Shown piece after piece: positions 15,715 through 23,301 of a stretch of 29,601 nucleotides of DNA. The position numbers and the translations under genes were made by a program. Source of the DNA: CAZOWW01 sp964583765 (GTDB lineage: Bacteria > Actinomycetota > Actinomycetes > Actinomycetales > Kineosporiaceae); the NCBI GenBank assembly GCA_964583765.1, contig CAZOWW010000074.1, forward strand, positions 1 through 29,601, given 5' to 3'. Positions within the stretch are counted from its first letter, which is position 1. Every line of letters begins with the position of its first letter. The notes under the pieces are model-generated. The model ran no database searches and was not told the origin of the DNA. It worked only from the letters and a program-made list of their open reading frames with translations.

Positions 15715-17188
15715 CGGGCACAGCCCTCAGGGAGCCGAGTGACCAGGCCATGGCCAGCACGGCTGCCACCCACAACCCTTCCGTGGGTTGACGCAGGGTG
15801 TAGTCGGTGGCCCAACAGATCAGGACCACCGCGCAGCCTGCCGTGGCTCCGACCGCCCATGGCTCGGGTAGTCCACCGTCACGGGCAACACGTCGCAGGA
15901 CGAGACCGCCACGGACGAGTCCGAGCACGAACACGCCCACCAGCAGGATCGCGGCCGGCACCCCCACCTCGGCCATCAGGTTCAGGTAGGTGGAGTGGGC
16001 ATGGGTACCGAGGTTGGCGCCGGGAACTGATTGGCTCAGTACCCCGGGGAGCCGACCGAGTCCGATCCCCAGGAACGGGTCATGGACGACGACACCCCAG
16101 GCACGGTTCCAGATCTCCAGCCGGGCCTCATCACCGCCCGCGGTCGACACCTGGGGGTTCGTGGGATCGTCGACGGACGAGAGGCGCGTAATCACGGAGG
16201 CCCCCGCGACAACCAGAATGAGCGAGGTCGCCGCGAAGCCCAGACCCGCCAGGAGCAGGAACGCCCGGAACCTGCGAGCAGCCGGTTGCAGCATGAGAAC
16301 GACCAGCACCCCGGCGGCGAAGGCGAGCCAACTCATCCGTGAGAAGGTGGTGGCCAATCCCAGGCAGGTGATGCCTGTCGAGACTCCCCAGAACGCTCGC
16401 GCGACCGGGTCCTCGGCACGAAGGAACAGGGCCAACGCCATCACGGCAGCAATGGCCAGCATGTTCCCCATCGTCACCGGATCCTCGACGGTCCCACTCG
16501 CCCGAAACGAACCGAGATACTTGAAGAAGTACTCATCCGTCAGTCTCGTCGTCCCGGTATAGAGATTGACGAGATGTCCTGTTCGGAATTCCCACACACA
16601 GACGACGGCCTGAAGGGATCCGGCCAGGGCCAGGGCCTTGCACAACGCAGGGCCGGCAGCCCGGTTCCGAGTCGCGGTCGCGGCGACCCAGAATGTCACC
16701 AATTCGGCTCCAACACTCCAGAGAGCCTCTCGGGGGCGGTCGGCCCGCACCGCGGAGAGAACCAGCAGCAGGATCAGCAGAAGCGCACCCAAGGATGACC
16801 ATTGACGCCGTCCTTCGCTCCGTGGGGACGAGAGGTATAGCCAGACCGCGCCGAACAGCACCAGCACTCTTCCGGGCGTCAACGTCAGCCCAGCCAGCGG
16901 AACCATCGCCGAGACCGGAGCGACGAACACAGCCGTGGCCATGACCGACTTGATCGAGTGCGAACTGGAGACGAACAGCACCAGGAACAGGGGCACGAGC
17001 ACGGTCACCGCGTACTTCGCCGGACCGGGCCGAGCGAACGCCTCCTGCGCCACCACACCGGTGGAGGCAATCACCGCGCAGGCGCCGAGTATCGCCGTAC
17101 CCAGAACCTTGCCCTCCTGCGCCGTGATCTTGACGCGTCGGTTTGTTCTGTGCCGCATCAGCGTCGCGCTCGGGACCCCCCTGTTCAC
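15707..17188 (-). CDS. O-antigen polymerase/ligase family protein (Wzy-like, WaaL domain)
   Basis: A 493-residue integral membrane protein with about 11-12 membrane segments and one large external loop late in the sequence. That loop ends with WNRAWGVVVHDPFLGIGLGRLPG and GTHAHSTYLNLMAEVGVPAA, the hallmark of the WaaL/Wzy family with its conserved His before the Asn-x-x-x-Glu element. This type joins lipid-linked repeat units outside the membrane. The GTG at 17188 overlaps the upstream stop (GTGA). An ATG at 17158 would give a protein 10 residues shorter and is also possible. Its position between the chain-length gene and the flippase favours the polymerase role over ligase, but the sequence alone does not separate them. 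Confidence 0.9.
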   Translation of the reverse strand: MNRGVPSATLMRHRTNRRVKITAQEGKVLGTAILGACAVIASTGVVAQEAFARPGPAKYAVTVLVPLFLVLFVSSSHSIKSVMATAVFVAPVSAMVPLAGLTLTPGRVLVLFGAVWLYLSSPRSEGRRQWSSLGALLLILLLVLSAVRADRPREALWSVGAELVTFWVAATATRNRAAGPALCKALALAGSLQAVVCVWEFRTGHLVNLYTGTTRLTDEYFFKYLGSFRASGTVEDPVTMGNMLAIAAVMALALFLRAEDPVARAFWGVSTGITCLGLATTFSRMSWLAFAAGVLVVLMLQPAARRFRAFLLLAGLGFAATSLILVVAGASVITRLSSVDDPTNPQVSTAGGDEARLEIWNRAWGVVVHDPFLGIGLGRLPGVLSQSVPGANLGTHAHSTYLNLMAEVGVPAAILLVGVFVLGLVRGGLVLRRVARDGGLPEPWAVGATAGCAVVLICWATDYTLRQPTEGLWVAAVLAMAWSLGSLRAVPDE

Positions 17189-18072
17189 AGGTGCGTCGTC
17201 CCTCCGACGCCCATGGGCACCCAGTCCAGGTCCTGGCTCACGTCGGGGAGTTCCACCGACATCTCGCCTCCTGTCCGGGCGCCCCCCTTGCCTTTCGCCC
17301 GGAGTCCTTCCACCTGGAAGGCCAGTTCACCCACCACGAACGCTGCGGCCAGGGCTCCGACCAACCCGTACATGAATGGATCGGGCTTCGTCGAATGGGC
17401 GCTCCCCGCAAGACCCAACGCGTTCACGGCCGCCTGCGCGGTGGCCAGGCTCTTCGTCAGGGCCACCTGCTGCGTCTGGCGCGATGCCACAAGATCTGCG
17501 CGGGCGTTCGCCATGGCCGCCACCTGGGCCGCCCGCTCGGGATGCGCTTCCATCCGCCCGTTGAAGTCCTCGATCAGGTTGCTCAACTGTTGGATCTGCT
17601 TGTCCATGGGCGCGAGCTGTCTGGCCGCGTTCTCGTTGAGCCTCTTGGTCTGTGCCGCATGCTGTGCCTGGACGTAACCGACAAAAGCCTGGGCGAGAGC
17701 GCGCGACTCGAGCACCGCCCTTCGCGTTTGCGTGGACGTCACCGAGAACTGGAGGATGTTGAAGTTGTTCATCGCAGTCACCGACACCTTGTCCGCACCG
17801 AGTGGGAACCCGGTCTGCTGGACGGCACGGGAGATGATCGGCGAACTCGTCGCGAGTTGGGCGTACTGACCGGTGAGGTCATTCGATGCGAGCACGCTCT
17901 CCCGCGGGGCGTCGGAGTTCTGCGGCACGGTCACCAGGACGTTGGAGGTCGCCTGGAAGCTCTCCGGCAACAAGGAGATCGCAATCATCACTCCCGATCC
18001 CACCAGCACGCTCGAGAGCGCGACCACCCATTTGGCCGCCCACAGCACCTCGATCCTGGAACGTCCCTTCAC
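17185..18072 (-). CDS. Wzz-type polysaccharide chain-length/export protein without kinase domain
   Basis: A 295-residue protein with two membrane segments (WVVALSSVLVGSGVMIAISLL near residue 15-36 and MYGLVGALAAAFVVGELAF near 235-253) flanking an external region that is mostly helical with Gln/Ala-rich stretches. This is the Wzz/YveK architecture. There is no Walker box and no tyrosine cluster after the second segment, only a short acidic tail, so the BY-kinase partner, if any, is encoded elsewhere. The GTG at 18072 has GGAGGA 7 bases upstream. It probably sets chain length with the adjacent polymerase. A gap of 79 bases separates it from the sugar-phosphate transferase gene. Confidence 0.85.
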   Translation of the reverse strand: MKGRSRIEVLWAAKWVVALSSVLVGSGVMIAISLLPESFQATSNVLVTVPQNSDAPRESVLASNDLTGQYAQLATSSPIISRAVQQTGFPLGADKVSVTAMNNFNILQFSVTSTQTRRAVLESRALAQAFVGYVQAQHAAQTKRLNENAARQLAPMDKQIQQLSNLIEDFNGRMEAHPERAAQVAAMANARADLVASRQTQQVALTKSLATAQAAVNALGLAGSAHSTKPDPFMYGLVGALAAAFVVGELAFQVEGLRAKGKGGARTGGEMSVELPDVSQDLDWVPMGVGGTTHL

Positions 18073-18151
18073 CGGAGTTCCTCCCCCATACCATCGGAAC
18101 CGGCCAGTGCCGGGAAAACGACGTCCACAGACGCCTCCGTTTCCTCCACGG

Positions 18152-19567
18152 TCATGCCCCCTTCGCGCCGAACACCTGGCCGAGCGTGCGAAGGACCACC
18201 TTGATGTCCAACCAGAGGCTCCAGTGCTCGATGTAGTAGTTGTCGAAACGCGCGCGGTCGTCGATGGATGTGTCCCCTCGCAGGCCGCTGACCTGCGCCA
18301 GTCCGGTGAGGCCGACCGTCACCCGATGCCGATCCGCGTAGTGCGGGAAGTCGCTGCTGAACTGCTCGACGAAGAACGGGCGCTCGGGGCGCGGCCCGAC
18401 GAACGTCATGTCCCCCCGCAGGATGTTCACCAGCTGCGGGAGCTCGTCGATGGAGGTGCGCCGCAGGAATCTCCCGACGCGGCCCATCCGGGGGTCCTGC
18501 GCCACGTTCCAGGTGACGGCGGCCTCCGTGCTCGTCGCCGGACGCAGCGACCGGAACTTCAGCAGTTCGAACGGACGACCGTCGCGGCCGATGCGCTCCT
18601 GGCGGAAGATCACCCCGGGACCGCCCTCGAGCCGCACCGCCATGGCGACCAGCGCGAGCACTGGCGACAGCAGGAGCAGGGCCACGCACGCGAGCAGGAC
18701 GTCGAACAGGCGCTTCACCACCCAGCTCGGCCCGCGCAGCGAAGCCAGGCGCATGCGCACGACGGGGAAGGCACCGATGTGGTCCGTGGCCGCCCGCCAG
18801 TGGCCGATCTCGAACAACCGCGGCACCAGCAGTACGGGCCGGTCGGCGAAGTCCACTTCCCGCAACGTCGAGACCAGCCCCTCGTCCGACCCTTCGGGGA
18901 AGCCCACCAACAGCACCTGCACATCGAAGGCCTGCGCCACGGCGGACAGGTTCGCCAGCCCACCGATGTGGACCCAATTGCCCTGCCCGGGGGCCCGCCA
19001 CGGTCCGTCGTCGAGGTAGCCGAGCACCCGGAGCCCGTAGGAGGGGTGCGCGTCCAGCACCTCGACCAGCTTGCGGGAGAGTTCCCCGCCCCCCAGCACG
19101 AGCGTGCGGTGGGTCGAGCGCCCGGTACGCCGGGCCCAGCGCACGGCGGTGAGCACGCAGCCCCGCAGGACCACGTGCACCACCGCACCGACCCCGACGA
19201 TGGTCAGGTACTTCTGCACGTGCGCCGGCGTACTCAGCAGGGCCAGCCCGCTACCGACCAACCCACCGGCGAAGGCCAGACGGCGCAGCACGGCCGGCAG
19301 ATCGTCGAGGAGCGACAGGTGCAGGCGCGGCTGGTACAGCTTCTCGGCGCTGAAGCCGAGCAGGGTCAGGGTCCAGGTGAGCAGCAGCGCACGCCAGATG
19401 GGGCGACCCACCGCGAGATAGCCGAGCAGCACCAGGCAGTCGGCGACGACGAGCAGGTGCGCGGCGGTGCCCCGGCCCAGGGGCTCCCAGATCCGCCATG
19501 GACGGGCGTCGTCCCGAAGGCTCTCGGCTTCCGCGATCAGCGAGGAGGCCACAGCGGACGTGGCCAT
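18152..19567 (-). CDS. Undecaprenyl-phosphate sugar phosphotransferase (priming enzyme, WbaP/CpsE family)
   Basis: This 471-residue protein starts the glycan by moving a sugar-1-phosphate to undecaprenyl phosphate. About four membrane segments come first, then a Rossmann-like domain (TLVLGGGELSRKLVEVL). A fifth hydrophobic segment starts KRLFDVLLACVALLLLSPV. The catalytic domain has FRQERIGRDGRPFELLKFRSL, the key STSIDELPQLVN-type element seen here as RTSIDELPQLVNILRGDM, FVGPRPERPFF, and GLTGLAQVSGLRGDTS. All expected catalytic elements (Asp-Glu pair, Gly-Pro-Arg-Pro, final Gly-Leu-x-Gly) are present. The ATG at 19567 has GGAGGGAG (plus strand 19573-19580). It is the first gene of the operon. 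The sugar cannot be told from the sequence. Confidence 0.95.
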   Translation of the reverse strand: MATSAVASSLIAEAESLRDDARPWRIWEPLGRGTAAHLLVVADCLVLLGYLAVGRPIWRALLLTWTLTLLGFSAEKLYQPRLHLSLLDDLPAVLRRLAFAGGLVGSGLALLSTPAHVQKYLTIVGVGAVVHVVLRGCVLTAVRWARRTGRSTHRTLVLGGGELSRKLVEVLDAHPSYGLRVLGYLDDGPWRAPGQGNWVHIGGLANLSAVAQAFDVQVLLVGFPEGSDEGLVSTLREVDFADRPVLLVPRLFEIGHWRAATDHIGAFPVVRMRLASLRGPSWVVKRLFDVLLACVALLLLSPVLALVAMAVRLEGGPGVIFRQERIGRDGRPFELLKFRSLRPATSTEAAVTWNVAQDPRMGRVGRFLRRTSIDELPQLVNILRGDMTFVGPRPERPFFVEQFSSDFPHYADRHRVTVGLTGLAQVSGLRGDTSIDDRARFDNYYIEHWSLWLDIKVVLRTLGQVFGAKGA

Positions 19568-19819
19568 GCGGACTCCCTCCCAGGAATGGTCATGACGGGA
19601 CCGCCCGGCGTCGTCGTCGGGCTGGAGTGCCGGATCGGCGCCCGGAGAGCCTCGTCACCGCTCCGAACGCAGCCGCAGCCCGTGCGCCTCGGGCACGACC
19701 CGCCGCGGTGCGCGCGCGGGAACGCCCTCATCTGTCGGCGCCCAGGGGGTGCGCCCCTGCCCCGACGTCCGTACTGCGGTGGGACCGCGGACATCGGTGC
19801 GCCTCAGATCGAGGTCCAC

Positions 19820-19861
19820 TGACTAGTTACACATGGTATTGACAAATGCACATCTAGTCAC
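19820..19861 (-). promoter_or_regulatory. Probable promoter of the polysaccharide operon within an inverted repeat
   Basis: On the minus strand GTGACT (plus 19856-19861) and TACCAT (plus 19833-19838) are 17 bases apart, each with 4 of 6 consensus bases. TGACTAG at 19820-19826 and CTAGTCA at 19854-19860 are perfect inverted arms that flank the -10 element and cover the -35 and the likely start site. The context is strikingly AT-rich. Promoter and operator roles are inferred. Confidence 0.4.
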
Positions 19862-19891
19862 ATTGGCTGAACGGACGGTTCTCCCCCTCCG

Positions 19892-19916
19892 CCGTCCGCG
19901 TCCGCGGCCCGGACGG
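19892..19916 (-). terminator. GC-rich stem (CCGTCCG/CGGACGG), possible end of the thioredoxin-TPR transcript
   Basis: Seven-base perfect arms around an 11-base loop. It lies about 140 bases after the stop of the thioredoxin-TPR gene and no T-run follows. Weak evidence only. Confidence 0.25.
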
Positions 19917-19946
19917 GTCGAACGAGGCAGGACGGCAGGGGAGAAC

Positions 19947-19960
19947 GACCGTGAACGGTC
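19947..19960. promoter_or_regulatory. Perfect palindrome GACCGT-GA-ACGGTC
   Basis: The 6-base arms are fully complementary around a 2-base centre. It lies between the thioredoxin-TPR stop and the polysaccharide promoter, where a regulator site would be expected. The extended sequence is not symmetrical. Confidence 0.35.
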
Positions 19961-20054
19961 AACGGCGAAGTGTCACCGGAATGTCGCGAGCCGGCCCGGA
20001 ACCGGTGTCGCTGCCGGGGTTCTCATCCCTCGACCCCGCAGACGCCAAGGGTCC

Positions 20055-21110
20055 TCAGAAGAGGGCGCTCGCGAGAGCCCCGCGGGCCTTGACCACGCGG
20101 GGATCGTCCGGACCGATCACCTCGAAGAGCTCGACGAGCCGGGTCCGCGCCTGGTTGCGGTCCTCCCCCGCGGTCCGGCGCACGAGCTCGACCAGACGGT
20201 GGAAGGCGTCCGCGACGTGACCGCCGAGCAGGTCGAGATCGGCCACGAGCAGCTGCGCGTCGATGTCATCGGGCTTCGCCGCGGCCGCCGCCCGGGCACC
20301 GATCGGATCGACGTCCCGGGTGCGCCGCATGAGCTGCACCTGCGCCAGGCCGACCTTGGCCATGATGTCGGCCGGACTCTCCCGCAGTGCCTGTTCGTAG
20401 GCCGCGACCGCACCGTCGAGGTCGTCCCGCTCGATCGCGTCGTAGGCGGCCTGGTGCAGCGGCGGCAGCGGCTCCTCCACCGGCCCGGCGCCGTCCTCGT
20501 CCACCGGCGCACCGTCCACGCGACCGGTCACGCCGTTGGCGGTGGCCACCCGCAGCAGCTCGGTGAGCACGGCCCGCACCTGGGCCTCCGGCTGGGCTCC
20601 TTGGAAGAGCGGGAGCGGCTGCCCCCGCAGCACCGCGAACACGGCGGGGAGGCTCTGCACCCGGAAGGCGGCCGCCACCTGGGGATTGGCATCGATGTCG
20701 ATCTGCGCGAGGAGGAACCGACCGCCGAACTCAGCGGCCAGGGACTCCATCACCGGGGACAGCTGACGGCACGGGTCGCACCACTCCGCCCAGAAGTCGA
20801 TCACCACGGGGACGGACTGCGACCGGTCCATGACCTCCGTCATGAAGGTCTGGTCGGTCACCTCGAGGGTGAACGCCGCGGCCCCGCCGGTACCCCTGGC
20901 GGTCGGCGCCGTCTCCCGGGCCGGACCCCCGGCACCGGCCGGGCGCGTGCCCTGACCGTTCTGCGCCGAACCCCCCTGGGCCGACCGGGCTGCCGGTGCG
21001 CCACCGGCCATGGCACCCGCGGCGGCAGGACGTCGCGCTGCGAGAGCGCTCAGGTCGACGGCACCCCGCAGATCGATCGCGGGACGACCGGTGCGCGGCG
21101 GTGTGCTCAT
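20055..21110 (-). CDS. Thioredoxin-fold protein with TPR-like C-terminus (YbbN-type co-chaperone)
   Basis: A 351-residue cytoplasmic protein. Residues 1-78 are an Ala/Gly/Pro-rich, probably disordered arm. Residues about 80-190 form a thioredoxin domain with FWAEWCDPC (Cys111 and Cys114), AQIDIDANP and the cis-proline element SLPAVFAV. The C-terminal 130 residues are helical repeats (AIERDDLDGAVAAYEQALRESPADI, AKVGLAQVQL) of the TPR type. This layout is that of YbbN/CnoX-like chaperone holdases of the proteostasis system, but with an intact CxxC where the E. coli protein has lost one Cys. The ATG at 21110 has AAGGGA 7 bases upstream. It is unrelated to polysaccharide assembly. No partner gene is adjacent. 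Confidence 0.92.
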   Translation of the reverse strand: MSTPPRTGRPAIDLRGAVDLSALAARRPAAAGAMAGGAPAARSAQGGSAQNGQGTRPAGAGGPARETAPTARGTGGAAAFTLEVTDQTFMTEVMDRSQSVPVVIDFWAEWCDPCRQLSPVMESLAAEFGGRFLLAQIDIDANPQVAAAFRVQSLPAVFAVLRGQPLPLFQGAQPEAQVRAVLTELLRVATANGVTGRVDGAPVDEDGAGPVEEPLPPLHQAAYDAIERDDLDGAVAAYEQALRESPADIMAKVGLAQVQLMRRTRDVDPIGARAAAAAKPDDIDAQLLVADLDLLGGHVADAFHRLVELVRRTAGEDRNQARTRLVELFEVIGPDDPRVVKARGALASALF

Positions 21111-21234
21111 GCCAGATCCCTTCAGACGGCGCGGGCCCGCAACCCACGTGCGATGCCCACACTACGGACGGTTCCGATCGTCTGCTGCATCGAGGGGGTC
21201 ATCTGCCGTTCCCCGGCGCCCCGCGATCGAGTTC

Positions 21235-22479
21235 TCACCCGCCGGCGACCGCGACGTCCCCGCGCTGCACGGCGAGCGCAGTGATCAGCCCTCGTCCTGC
21301 TGGCGGCACCTGCAGGGCCACCACCTGCAGCGACGTCCGGATGAGCTGGTGCGTGAACCGGTCGCGCCCGGAGAGCGCGGCCAGGTCCCCACCGGCGACC
21401 TTCAGGGACTGCCCGGACCGCAGGGTGATCACAAGGGTTTCCCGGATCGCGCCGATGACCAGCGCGCCCCCGTCCTTGGTGCGCAGGGCCCACACCTCCT
21501 TCGGCACCGCGGCGAAGGTGTTGGTCACGTCGGAGGCGACCGGGGCCACGCTGAGCCGGGTGGAGATGCTCTCCTTGAGCACCTTCGCCCGCAGGGGGTC
21601 GGGCGCGTACTCCTGCGACTTGGGACCGGCCCCGGCGTCGAGGAGCCCGGCGTATCCGGCAAGGGCGTCCTGGGGGCTCTCCACGAGGCCGCTCGCATTG
21701 GCGGCGACGGTCGGCACGCCTCCGACACTGGGATCCATGGGGGGCAGGGAGACGCCCGGCAGGAGCGCCAGTTCGGCCCAGAGCCCGTAGAGGTGGTGCA
21801 GGTCGGGCGCGAGCATCACCCGGACCACCGGCACGGGACCGCTGCTCGTGCGCGCGCCCGTCCCCACCCCCCCGGTCGCCGTCGCGGAGGAAGCCGGCCC
21901 GGAGGCGCCGGTGCCCGCGGAGGCGGAAGTCTTCGAGGACGCCGTCGCCTTCGCCTTCGAGGTCGCGGCCGCCGCCTTCGGTGCGATGGCCCCGAGCACG
22001 GCATTGGCGGCGGGCAGGGCGCCGTCGCCGTTCGCGGTGGTCGAGGTGCTGGCGCCGAGCGGGCGCGGCGTACCCGCGATGAGGAAGAAGCGCGGCCAGG
22101 GGCCGGCGTGCGGCAGGATCACGCGAGGACCGGCCAGTCCCGTGGCCGCGGGCACCGGCTTGTGCTCGGCCGTGGCCGCCACGATCCGCGCCTCGAGGAT
22201 CTCCCGGTAGGGGCCGGTGATCCGTTCGTCGAGGAAGGGCGGCTCCTGCGAGCCCTGGGTGCTCTCCCCACCCGAGGCGACGTCCCGGGCGATCAGTTGC
22301 GGCATGGCCTCGTCCACCGCCCGCAGCACACCGGCGGCCTGGTCCAGTTCGACCACGGGATGCGCCACGTCCACGGGTGTCACGGCGCTGCGCACGGGCA
22401 CTGTGCCGCACCCGGTGAGGGTGCCCGCCAGGACGGCGACGCCCAGGACGGCCACGACGGCCCTCCGTGCTGTGATCAC
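21235..22479 (-). CDS. Lipoprotein of unknown function
   Basis: The GTG at 22479 overlaps the upstream stop in a GTGA. The start gives a type II signal peptide, MITARRAVVAVLGVAVLAGTLTGCG, with lipobox Leu-Thr-Gly-Cys and Cys24 as the lipidation site. The mature 390-residue protein has a helical first third (VDEAMPQLIARDVASG, ERITGPYREILEARIV), a region PWPRFFLIAGTPRP, an insertion of about 50 Ala/Ser/Thr/Lys/Gly residues (near 163-213), and a second folded half that ends AVQRGDVAVAGG. I do not recognise the family. It forms a two-gene unit with the bitopic membrane protein before it. The insertion looks like a disordered linker and varies most in such proteins. Function unknown. Confidence 0.85.
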   Translation of the reverse strand: MITARRAVVAVLGVAVLAGTLTGCGTVPVRSAVTPVDVAHPVVELDQAAGVLRAVDEAMPQLIARDVASGGESTQGSQEPPFLDERITGPYREILEARIVAATAEHKPVPAATGLAGPRVILPHAGPWPRFFLIAGTPRPLGASTSTTANGDGALPAANAVLGAIAPKAAAATSKAKATASSKTSASAGTGASGPASSATATGGVGTGARTSSGPVPVVRVMLAPDLHHLYGLWAELALLPGVSLPPMDPSVGGVPTVAANASGLVESPQDALAGYAGLLDAGAGPKSQEYAPDPLRAKVLKESISTRLSVAPVASDVTNTFAAVPKEVWALRTKDGGALVIGAIRETLVITLRSGQSLKVAGGDLAALSGRDRFTHQLIRTSLQVVALQVPPAGRGLITALAVQRGDVAVAGG

Positions 22480-23129
22480 AGCCAGTCCACCCCTCTCGGG
22501 CGCTCCTGCCGCGGCCAGGTGAGGCCGATGGCCAGGCAGCCGCAGACGAGGACGAGTACTCCCACGGCGATCACCTCGGCCGCGGTCGAGCGGGACATCT
22601 TCTCCCGCCAGTTCAGACGCACGTTGTGCAGGCTCGCCGGGGCGCCCCCGCTGCCCCGGGCCAGCGCTACCAGGCGCCACTGGCCGGGTCGCTTGTGCCA
22701 GGTGACCGACGCCGATGTCGTGCCCGTACCCCGCACCTCCCAGATGTCCGACTCCCGGGGATCGGACAGCCCGGTCGCCGGCGCGCTGCCCTTCGGCACC
22801 GTCGTCAGGGTGCCACCGGCGCCGGTGCCGACCACCTGGAGGCGGCGCACCTGCGCCAGGTAGGCCGCGACGTCCTCCGCCCGACCGACGCCGACGAAGG
22901 CGATGCTCCCCTGCGCACCGGTCACCTTCACCGTGACCTGGTCGCCGAGCAGTTCCCCGGTCCCGGGCACGCCCTCGACGACCTGCGTGTCCTCGGGGGG
23001 GTCGAGCCGGGCGGTGAGCGCCGACGAGGGGGTGAACAGGGTCATCAGGACGAGGCCGACCAGGACGGTGATCGTGCCGCCGGCGGCTATTGCGGCCGCG
23101 ATCATGCGCGGCAGCGATTGACGGGGCAC
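22476..23129 (-). CDS. Two-TM membrane protein of unknown function
   Basis: The GTG at 23129 is chosen because GGGAG lies 7 bases upstream; an in-frame ATG at 23105 lacks a ribosome binding site. The open frame continues up to 24434 but that part is the antisense of the adjacent substrate-binding protein gene. The 217-residue protein has a first membrane segment (IAAAIAAGGTITVLVGLVLMTLF), an external domain with DTQVVEGVPGTGELLGDQVTVKVT and VRRLQVVGTGAG, and a second segment (AAEVIAVGVLVLVCGCLAIGLTW) near the C-terminus. The external part is mostly strand-like. No family is recognised. It overlaps the lipoprotein gene by 4 bases, and the two probably act together at the cell surface. Confidence 0.85.
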   Translation of the reverse strand: MPRQSLPRMIAAAIAAGGTITVLVGLVLMTLFTPSSALTARLDPPEDTQVVEGVPGTGELLGDQVTVKVTGAQGSIAFVGVGRAEDVAAYLAQVRRLQVVGTGAGGTLTTVPKGSAPATGLSDPRESDIWEVRGTGTTSASVTWHKRPGQWRLVALARGSGGAPASLHNVRLNWREKMSRSTAAEVIAVGVLVLVCGCLAIGLTWPRQERPRGVDWL

Positions 23130-23268
23130 GGGGTACTCCCTGCCGATTCGGGGACGGGCCGCCGGGACGGTCGGGCCCTGCGCTGATCGCCCAGGATAGG
23201 CGGCCCGCTCATGATCATGGCAGGCCGGGGACGGAGCCCGCGGCGAATCACTCACACAGGGTGACAAG

Positions 23269-23297
23269 TTGCCGACGGCGAGGAGCTGACTTAGTTT
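23269..23297 (+). promoter_or_regulatory. Promoter of the sulfonate/nitrate-type ABC importer operon
   Basis: TTGCCG (23269-23274) and TAGTTT (23292-23297) are separated by exactly 17 bases, a good sigma-A arrangement. Transcription would begin near 23304, about 30 bases before the ATG. The stretch is less GC-rich than its surroundings. Confidence 0.5.
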
Positions 23298-23301
23298 CTT
23301 A

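Larger units (their letters stand above)
19568..20054. other. 487-base intergenic region before the polysaccharide operon
   Basis: It holds the ribosome binding site of the priming enzyme, a leader of about 260 bases with no convincing gene, the only AT-rich island of the locus (19820-19861), a CCGTCCG/CGGACGG inverted repeat (19892-19898 and 19910-19916), and a perfect palindrome (19947-19960). A basic, Arg/Pro-rich open frame of 85 codons on the minus strand (19537-19794) runs into the coding region out of frame and looks accidental. Confidence 0.7.

Noticed and set aside
19537..19794. 85-codon minus-strand frame before the priming enzyme as a possible leader gene
   Set aside because: It overlaps the next gene out of frame, is Arg/Pro-rich and has no ribosome binding site.
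17873..19822. Plus-strand open frame of about 650 codons over the priming enzyme
   Set aside because: Its residues are a Gln/Arg/His/Pro-rich shadow typical of high-GC antisense frames; the minus-strand frame has all family motifs.
19839..19844. Perfect TTGACA on the plus strand
   Set aside because: No -10 element stands 16-18 bases after it and no plus-strand gene follows; the island is better explained by a minus-strand promoter.
19833..21284. Plus-strand open frame over the thioredoxin-TPR gene
   Set aside because: Antisense shadow with no domain pattern; the minus strand encodes a clear thioredoxin domain.
21010..22863. Plus-strand open frame over the lipoprotein gene
   Set aside because: Gly/Arg-rich shadow of the lipoprotein; no motifs and no plausible start.
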